From Diabrotica undecimpunctata (lineage: Eukaryota; Arthropoda; Insecta; Coleoptera; Chrysomelidae), in assembly GCF_040954645.1 (NCBI RefSeq), contig NC_092807.1, forward strand, positions 79,568,017 through 79,632,016: DNA of 64,000 nt, written 5' to 3'. This document shows, piece by piece, positions 57,136-64,000 of this stretch (the stretch's first letter is position 1; every line of letters starts with the position of its first letter). The notes beneath the pieces are model-generated. The model ran no database searches and was not told where the DNA came from. It saw nothing but the letters and a program-made list of their open reading frames with translations. Made by a program: the position numbers and the translations under genes.

Positions 57136-58620
57136 CCTCCCTCCATTGGTTGGGACTTCGTCCTCGAAGTTTTGGTTACTTCGGCTATCAGCTCGTCTAA
57201 TATCTGGATCTGGGCAGGATGCAATTTTTCTCCAAATAGGATTTTGGAAATTCGTTTTCTTTTCCTAATTAGGAAGATTATTAGGAAAGCTAAAATAGTT
57301 AAAAATATTACAACAGAAGTGGTGCTCGGTCCTATTGATAATCGGGGTAGTACTTCTATGGTATCTATTGGTTGAATTTGGCCATGTGTCTCTGGGATTG
57401 TTAATTTTTCAATTTTCATCTCATGGTTTGGTATTAATTTTATTGGAACAATTTTTGGAATGGAAATGTCTTGAGACGTCTTTTTATTAAATTGGATACC
57501 TTCAATCATTATTGGTACATCTGTCGTCAAGAGGCTGGTTGAATTAATTTCTATCTGCTGGATTCTCATTGGGTGAACTATTCCTAGCAATATGACTTTG
57601 CTGGTTTCTTGGAAAAAGTTCTCTGTGATTAATGTTTTTGTGCAATTATCTACATTGGGTATGTTACATTTGGATTGTACATAGTTGGAACAAACTATGT
57701 TATCGCCTTGTCCTATACAAGTGTTGAACCATTTATTATTTGTATAGTAGCTTGCAGGTGGCAGAATCATAACATGATCTTCGTTTGGAATGGGATAGAT
57801 TTTATAGGTAGTGTAAGGAATTTCATGGAGTATAGGGATTTTAATTATTATGAGTATTGTATTTGAAGTTACACAAACTAAAGTTTTTGTTGACTCTATA
57901 AGTTCATAAGGGTGTTCATTACTATTAGGAATTGAATTTCTGGGATAAATTTTGAGAAGGTTCTCTTTAAGGTCTATTATTTCCTTTAAAGTGAATAATT
58001 CTATATTGGAGATATTAAGTTCAGATAAAGTAATGGTTCTAATAAGTTTCATTAGAAATTCGTTTATATTTTGGAGATTTATTATCTCATTGTGTAGAAT
58101 GATATAGCTGTCAAAATCAGCTGATAATTTGTTGAGTGCAGATATGAGAATTGAATTATCAGAATTTAGTTTTTCTAAAAGTTTATCGAATCTCGTGTTA
58201 AAAGAGTTTCCATAAGATATTTGGTTATTAAATTTTTTTATGATTTCGTTTTGTTTATTTTCTAAAGAAATTATGTGTGATTTTAACAAGTATAAGTCAG
58301 AGTCGTCTGGATTTCCAGTCACGTATTTGATGGCTGTACCTAGAAAATTAAAAAGTCCGCGTTTCTGTTTTCGCGTAATCTTGTGTAGATCGTCTTTTGT
58401 TTGTTCTTGTATATGGGTGTATTGGGAGTACAGTAGCGAGAGAGGTGCATTTTTGAAGTGATCTTTGAAATAGCTTGTCGGACTAGCGTCAATACTGTCG
58501 GATAATTTGTCTAGCGGAATGTGAAGAAAATGTCTGTGATAGTGGGAGATTTCTCTTGATTTGCCTATCTCTTCAGCATAGTAACCATTATTCGGAATCT
58601 CCTGAATATTGAGTGGATGG
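57126..58620 (-). CDS. Env-like glycoprotein (third frame of the errantivirus-like element)
   Basis: The open frame runs from about 58620 down to 57126; the first ATG inside it is at 58322, but homologous features begin earlier. Around 58335-58355 there is a dibasic, furin-type site (RKQKR) directly followed by a hydrophobic Gly-rich segment of fusion-peptide type, as in errantivirus and baculovirus F-type envelope proteins. A Cys-bearing ectodomain follows. The segment TTSVVIFLTILAFLIIFLIR near the end is a transmembrane anchor with a short basic tail. No start codon or signal peptide is visible at the beginning of the frame, which overlaps the end of pol, so expression probably needs a spliced mRNA or the 5' part is missing. 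It would be a membrane protein able to mediate fusion. No internal stop was seen in the displayed frame. The end overlaps the LTR by a few bases. Confidence 0.8.
57136..57144 (-). other. Polypurine tract
   Basis: Minus-strand GGAGGGAGG directly next to the 3' LTR. This supports the chosen LTR boundary. Confidence 0.7.
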
Positions 58621-61600
58621 ACCAGGGCGAGGATTGTCCTGTGAAAAATTTGGGTCTTGAGTAGGTTTATCTACATGTTTTCGTATTCGTTTTACATATT
58701 TAAGGTGAGTGCTTGTTAAATTTTGTTTATCTGTTTTACCGATTATTTTTGTTTTGTCTTGCGTTTCTGGATGAATAGTGGAGAAAGGGGCTTGTAATTT
58801 GGACTTATGTTTTTTTTTAGAAACATATAGGGATTTTGTAAGGTCTATTTCCGGAATATCTTCGGCATTTTCATTTTGTCTATCTAAAAGTTGTTGTCTT
58901 TTTTGTTTTTGTTTATTATATAGTTCTGCAATAAAGGGTTGGAGTTCTTCTTTATGTCTTTGATTATATGTTTCGTATATCGGAAGATCAAAGTCGAAAT
59001 GTATTTCTTCTGCATAGGGTCCGTACAGAATTGAGAACGGGGAATAATCTGTGGAACTGTGGATTGATTGGTTGTAAATAAGGATGGCGTGTGTTAGAAT
59101 GTCATCTAACGGATCATTTGGATTTTGGGCTTGAAAGGTCCTAAGTTTTTCAATAAGAGTTGAATGAAAGCGCTCTACTGGAGAGTCTGAGGAAGAATTG
59201 TTTACTGTTGTAAAATGTATTTCGATTTTGTGGATATTTAGGAATTCTTTAATGACTGCGGAATTAAATTCGGTGCCGCTGTCGCATACAATCTTTTTTG
59301 GATAATTGTGGTGCGAAAAGTAGTGTCTTAATTTATTTAGTATCGAAATGGAAGTTTTGTCGGTGAGCTTATAGCATTGACCGTATTTGGAAAAAGAATC
59401 TATTATTGTGAGATACAGGTTTTTATTGCAGTGGAATAGATCGATATGTAATATATCAAAAGGTTTTTGACCTAACAACGGTCCTAATTGGGGAAGTTTA
59501 TAAGGGCGTCGTTCGTATTTATTTTTTAGGCAAATTTCGCATTTATTGATAAAATTAGAAATAGTTGTCTGCATTGAGGGCCAATAAAATTTTTGTTTTA
59601 AATGTTTGTAGGTTTCAATTATTCCGTTGTGATTTTCTACGTGATATTTCTTTATGCATTCTATTTGTTGGTTTTCTTCTTCTATGTCCTGAAGTAGTAT
59701 ATTGCAAAATATTGCTTTGACTGTGGAATTTATTTTTTCTTTAAAATAGTTACAGATAAAACGTCTAAATTCGTGAGGGATTGTTATTGCAAATTTTTGA
59801 TTTGGTCTAAGGATATTTTGGAAGGTATTTGCTATTTCTGTTTTCCAATTATTTGTCAAAGTGACAGTGTAACGGTGTTTGTTAAAAATTCTTTTGTATT
59901 TAATTTCAAAATTATTTGACTCTGGTTTAAAAATAATTTGATTTGAGGATAAATTAATTGGTTCAGGTGAAATCTCTATTCCAGTGATAGGGTTCTCAAC
60001 TGATGTGTGTTGTGTGTTAGTACTGTTTTGTAAGTTGTCAAAATCGGCGAGGAAATCGTCTATGTCGAAATTGTCGGGTGGTTCAGCACATTCTGAATTC
60101 GGGGGTTCAGCACATTCTGAACTCGAGCTTAGGGCATTTATTTGGACTCGGCTAAGAGCATCAGCAACTTGATTCTCTTTGCCTTTTTTATATTTAACTT
60201 TAAAATCATATTCTTCTAGTTTAAGTCTCCATCGGGCTAATCTAGAAGTGGGGTCTTTAATTTTGTAGATCCATACGAGAGGATTGTGATCTGTTTCTAC
60301 AGTGAATTTTTGGTTGTATAAATACATACGGAAGTGTTTACAAGAATCTAGTATGGCTAAAAGTTCTTTTTCAATAGTGGAGTAGTTTTGTTCTGCGGAA
60401 TTTAGAGTTCAAGAATAGTAGGCAATAGGGTGATTATTTTGAGATAATACTGATCCTATAGCTATATTAGAGGCGTCTGTAGTCAGTACAAAAGGCTTTT
60501 CGCAGTCTGGATATTGTAAGACTGGAGAATTAGTTAACAATTGTTTGCATTTTGCAAAACATTCTAAATAATTTGGATTTGTGGGGTCGATAGTTGCTCC
60601 TTTTCGAGTACATCTCGAAAATGTGGAAGTTATTTTTGCAAAGTTGGGTATGAATCTTCGGTAGTAACCGATTAAACCAAGAAATGATTTAATTTCTTTT
60701 ACTGTTTTTGGTAGAGGATATTTTTGTATAGCTTCGATTTTTGCTGGGTTAGGTTTGATTCCTTCGGTTGTCACTACGTGACCTAAGAAAGAAACTTCTT
60801 TCGTGAGAAACTCAGATTTGTCTAACTGAATTTTTAAATTATTTTTTCTGAAAGTGTCAAAAATAGTCGCAATATGAACTAAGTGTTCTTGCAGTGACTT
60901 GGAAAAAATAATGACATCGTCCATGTAGACGAAGCAAAACTTATGAATAAAGGGCCTAAGAATATTGTCCATTAACCTTTCGAATGTTGCTGGGCTATTC
61001 TTTAAACCAAAGGGCATACGTAAAAATTCAAAGTGACCATGCGGAACTGAAAAGGCTGTTTTCCGAATAGAATCCGGATGAACTTCAATCTGATGGTAAC
61101 CTTGAGCTAAATCTAATGTGAAATAACTGGCTTTTCCTAAGTTATTCAGTATCTCATCTATCTGAGGAAGTGGGTAGCGATCACTTTCAGTATGATCATT
61201 GAGCTTCCTGTAATCAATTACTAATCTAAATTTTTTCTGACCTGAGGCATCAGCTTTTTTTGGTACTATCCAAACTGGAGCTGAGTACGGTGAAATTGAC
61301 GGTCGAATTATCTTATTATCTAATAAATTATTTATTTGTTTTTTTATTTCTTCCTGCATTGCTTTCGGATGCCGAAATCCCTTTACATAAATCGGATTTT
61401 CATCCTTCGATTTAATTTCGTGTCTAACAGCTGACGTGAAAGTTAAATTTTTGTTTTCATCGTAAAATACATCTTTATATTTCTTGCAAAGATTTATAAT
61501 TTTATACTTTTCTTCGTTATTTAAGTGCGAAGTACGGATTTTATTTTCATTAAAATGCGTTGTCGGAATTTTTACTATATTATAATTACAAAAGTTCTCA

Positions 61601-62140
61601 ACTTCAATTCTCTTATTAAATTTCATAGGCATAGGTAAGTCGATAGTGTGTATAAAACCGTTTTTTGCAACGTGAATAGAATGGGGAATTTTGATACCTT
61701 GAAAGTGTCTTTCGTGCAATAAAACTTCACCATTATGAACGCTTACTGGAATTTTTTGGTATAAAGTTTCAAATGGAATGCTAACATGAGGATTCTCAAA
61801 GGTTAAAGTATGAGTTGGGTAGCTAATTGTGGCGTGGAATCTTTTCAGATCGTAAGTTCTAAGGAGGATATCAAAGTGCTGACTAAAGTCGGCGACTTTT
61901 ACGTCGAATGTTTGTGGAATTCCATATTCTAGGAATAGTGGCGTCTTAATATTTAAGTCGTGCTTGGAAGTAATTTTCATTGACGTTAGCGAAAAAGGTT
62001 TTCGATAAATATGATTTTTATCAAATAGTTTGAGAGCTCGCGGATTTAAAATTGAATGGGAACCGCCGGTATCGATTAAAACGCGTAGATGTGTTTTGGG
62101 TGTAATGAAGCAGGGTAACCCAGGGGAACTTTCGATATTA
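58588..62140 (-). pseudogene. pol of the errantivirus-like element
   Basis: Minus strand, in order: aspartic protease (LRVLIDTGGSHSILNPR, about 62045-62095); RT in the frame 61980-60409 (NPIYVKGFRHPKAMQEEI; SPYSAPVWIVPKKADASGQK; FRLVIDYRKLND; MPFGLKNSPATFERLMDNIL; FCFVYMDDVIIFS, with catalytic YMDD); RNase H (FVLTTDASNIAIGSVLSQ); one in-frame TGA at 60409-60411; and RNase H end plus integrase in 60327-58588. The integrase has His-His-Cys-Cys (HVENHNGIIETYKHL ... CEICLKN), DILHIDLFHCN (Asp), VCDSGTEFNS (Asp) and SSSDSPVERFHSTL (Glu). The only clear lesion in the body is the single TGA, in the position where the family has Arg, so a CGA to TGA change is likely. Confidence 0.92.
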
Positions 62141-62147
62141 TGTAGGT

Positions 62148-63392
62148 TTATACAGGGGGTGGATGTTCGTCTAACGGGATGGCTTGAAAATCCTGATGAT
62201 TTTCATCATGCAAATCGGGCTCTTGTTCGGATTCGTAATTTTCGAAATCATTTTCGAAATATTGAATATCATTTGTGTCTATGTGAAAATTGTGGCTTCT
62301 ATTAGTTGTAATTGTCATGGGCTGATGGTTTCTGGTTGTGGTAGTTTGAACACCGCTCATTGGAGTAGCAAAATTTGGTTGGGGTCGAGGAGCTCTATAT
62401 TTATTTAATCTTTGTTGGTTGTTTTTCGGAACATTGTTTCGTTGGAAGGATTGAGTTTGTTCGTGAGGACTGAAATTTTGTCTGTGAGGAAAATTATAGT
62501 TCTGTTGTGGAGTGAAGTTAAAATTGGGCTCTGTGTTGTGAGTTGAAGGTCTCACATAATTTGAATGCGTGGGTTGGAAGTTTGAGTATGTGGGTTGGAA
62601 GTTTGTGGATCTTTGATTATTCGAAGATTGATAGGGTTTATTTTTGAGTGGGGCCTTTTTGTTTTGTTAGCTCTTAAGGAAGTTCATGTATTGTTGTTGA
62701 TTTTTGTGGTTATCGTAGGCAATACACTTTTGAAGGGCTTCTTCTAGGGAATTTAATTCAGAATGCGATAAGTATTCGCAATAAGGCTCGTTGATTCCGG
62801 TACAGAAAGTTTTGAGGGCAATGTTTTTGAAGTATGGAGTTTTAAAAGTTACTGTCGCGGGATTATCGTTTAGGGTGATGTGTTGGAGTAAATCGTTCAG
62901 ATTTGTAGTTATTCTCTGATGATAATTGTCGTAGGATTCACTATGTTTTTGGACGGTGGTGGATAGTTGTGTTACTAATATGTCTTCGGAACGTCTGTCT
63001 CCGTATTTAGTTAATAACGCTGGACGAATTTCTGTTCAATTGGTTTTATTAGAATAGTTTAAGAAATTTCTAGGTTCTCCTTTAATTCGAGATACGATAT
63101 GGGAATTTAAGATAAATTCTTGAGACGGATTTAAATCTTGGGTGCCTAAGAAAACTATTAAATTATCTACTGCTTTGATAAAGGTGGAGAGGTTGTCTCC
63201 AGAAGAGAATTCGGGCAGAGTTGAGCAAAGGCTAGCAATATCGCTATTGGTCATCGGCATTTTGGAACGTAATTTAGATGCAGGCTTAGATTTAGAGGTT
63301 TGTAGATTTCTTTTTATTTTTAGATTTAAATTGTCGAATAGTAAACTTAAATTTTCGATACTATTTTGGGAAATATCATTCAATGTACTCAT
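62148..63392 (-). pseudogene. gag of the errantivirus-like element
   Basis: Starts at 63392 (MSTLNDISQNSIENLSLLFD) and continues SDIASLCSTLPEFSSGDNLS and TFIKAVDNLIVFLGTQDLNP, the errantivirus capsid start. A stop at about 63036-63038 (TGA where Trp would fit) interrupts it. The next 350 bases are open and include VQKHSESYDNYHQRITTNLN and FKTPYFKNIALKTFCTGINE. Another stop lies near 62670. The end (62555-62148) is rich in Asn, Gln, Pro and Arg, as in this family, with no zinc knuckle. It is separated from the protease by a frame change near 62148. Two lesions make it inactive. Confidence 0.85.
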
Positions 63393-63701
63393 AAAATATA
63401 TGCAAACATGAAAAAATATAAATGCAAGTATATATAAAAAATTCGTTGAAGTAAAATGTTATAAATAATATAAATTCAATAAACAATAAATAATAAATTC
63501 AATGTGAATGTTTAAGAATTCAATGAAAATAATAAATGCTCATAAACAATGCTAAAGAAAGGAAAAACTTACGCAAGGATGATCGTGTTTGATTTCCAAT
63601 ACATTTTTCTCTTTTACCAGGTTCTTCAGGATTTCATTAAACTAATGTAGACCAGGAAACGACTATGTTTCTGTATAAAATATCATGTGGTTCGCATCGC
63701 C
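63393..63701 (-). other. Leader between 5' LTR and gag
   Basis: AT-rich. Directly after the LTR, the minus strand reads GGCGATGCGAACCAC, which with the last T of the LTR gives TGGCGATGCG, a candidate primer-binding site. No other gene. Confidence 0.6.
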
Positions 63702-63925
63702 AGAAATGTTTCTTCAACGTCGATATTCCCAAAAAAAATCTTTATTTCGAAAATTAAAAGTTAAAATTTTTGAGAAATTCTACAAACTACTACATTTAAT
63801 GATTTAAACTTGACTATTGAAACATAATAATTACAATAATAAATAAAATATTGATGTCTTCCTATTTATAACGTCGGATATCGGAATCTGCTGATTCTTA
63901 ATAGTAAGGGAGCTTATGGCTACAT

Positions 63926-63929
<4 letters not shown>
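63702..63929 (-). repeat. 5' LTR of the errantivirus-like element
   Basis: 228 bases. A TATAAATA box lies at 63864-63871 (minus strand) and AATAAA (GAAATAAAGA) near 63740-63750. Ends AGAAATGT...ACATTTCT. Confidence 0.95.

Positions 63930-64000
<71 letters not shown>
63930..64000. repeat. (TA)n microsatellite at the window end
   Basis: Starts GTATATATA and runs to the last base; its true end is outside the window. Confidence 0.98.

Larger units (their letters stand above)
56896..63929 (-). mobile_element. Errantivirus-like LTR retrotransposon with env
   Basis: 7034 bases on the minus strand with LTRs at 63702-63929 (5') and 56896-57135 (3'). The LTR ends are AGAAATGT...ACATTTCT, an 8-base inverse pair of the AG...CT type found in Gypsy/17.6-like errantiviruses. 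The order gag, pol, env is complete. Both flanks are (TA)n, as expected for elements that target alternating TA, so an exact 4-base duplicate cannot be proven. Lesions: nonsense changes in gag and one in pol. Confidence 0.93.

Overview
The window is AT-rich eukaryotic DNA that I can explain almost entirely as transposable elements in various states of decay. The mix of families (Tc1, piggyBac, Jockey-like and RTE-like non-LTR elements, a Penelope-like element, Ty3/Gypsy elements and an env-bearing errantivirus-like element) and the low GC point to an insect; a beetle or a similar large, repeat-rich genome is my guess, not something the sequence proves. No host gene, rRNA, tRNA or CRISPR array was recognised. 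Only two transposon proteins look intact: a Jockey-type ORF2 (38265-40919) and a Tc1 transposase (42435-43454).

Layout. 0.3-2.1 kb: a broken gene of the insect DUF7869 type, framed by a 19-base motif. 2.2-16.7 kb: old non-LTR remnants inside a large repeat unit whose ends carry a GTGGRCTCCG-like motif and touch (TA)n tracts; an inverted copy lies at 43.8-56.8 kb. 14.5 kb: a solo LTR. 16.7-18.4 kb: a Penelope-like element. 18.7-26.5 kb: LTR and gag pieces of a Gypsy element and two IS630/Tc1-type transposase pseudogenes in opposite orientation, one with a GT-AG intron that the other lacks. 26.5-36.4 kb: an old Gypsy element cut in two by a younger, GC-rich Gypsy element (27261-34045, 4-base target duplication GAAG); a macro-domain remnant sits just downstream of the old integrase. 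37.1-42.1 kb: a 5'-truncated Jockey element between two almost identical 770-base direct repeats. 42.1-43.7 kb: a Tc1 element with perfect 28-base inverted ends. 44.9-48.1 kb: an element with about 555-base inverted ends, flanked by TTAA, holding an endonuclease/RT fragment. 50.5-52.9 kb: a decayed piggyBac with TTAA on both sides. 56.9-63.9 kb: a nearly complete errantivirus-like LTR element on the minus strand (gag, pol, env).

The most interesting structures are: (1) the LTR of the inner Gypsy, whose transcribed leader holds 7 to 9 hairpins with covarying stems, each presenting GTAAGT (a splice-donor core) in the loop; (2) its gag frame, which appears to begin inside the LTR and to read through the primer-binding site; (3) the (TA)n-bounded large repeat with motif-bearing inverted ends; (4) the 770-base direct repeats around a young Jockey insertion; (5) intron presence/absence in two transposase copies; and (6) the macro-domain remnant beside a Gypsy pol. 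All family calls rest on motif recognition by eye; no database search was run.
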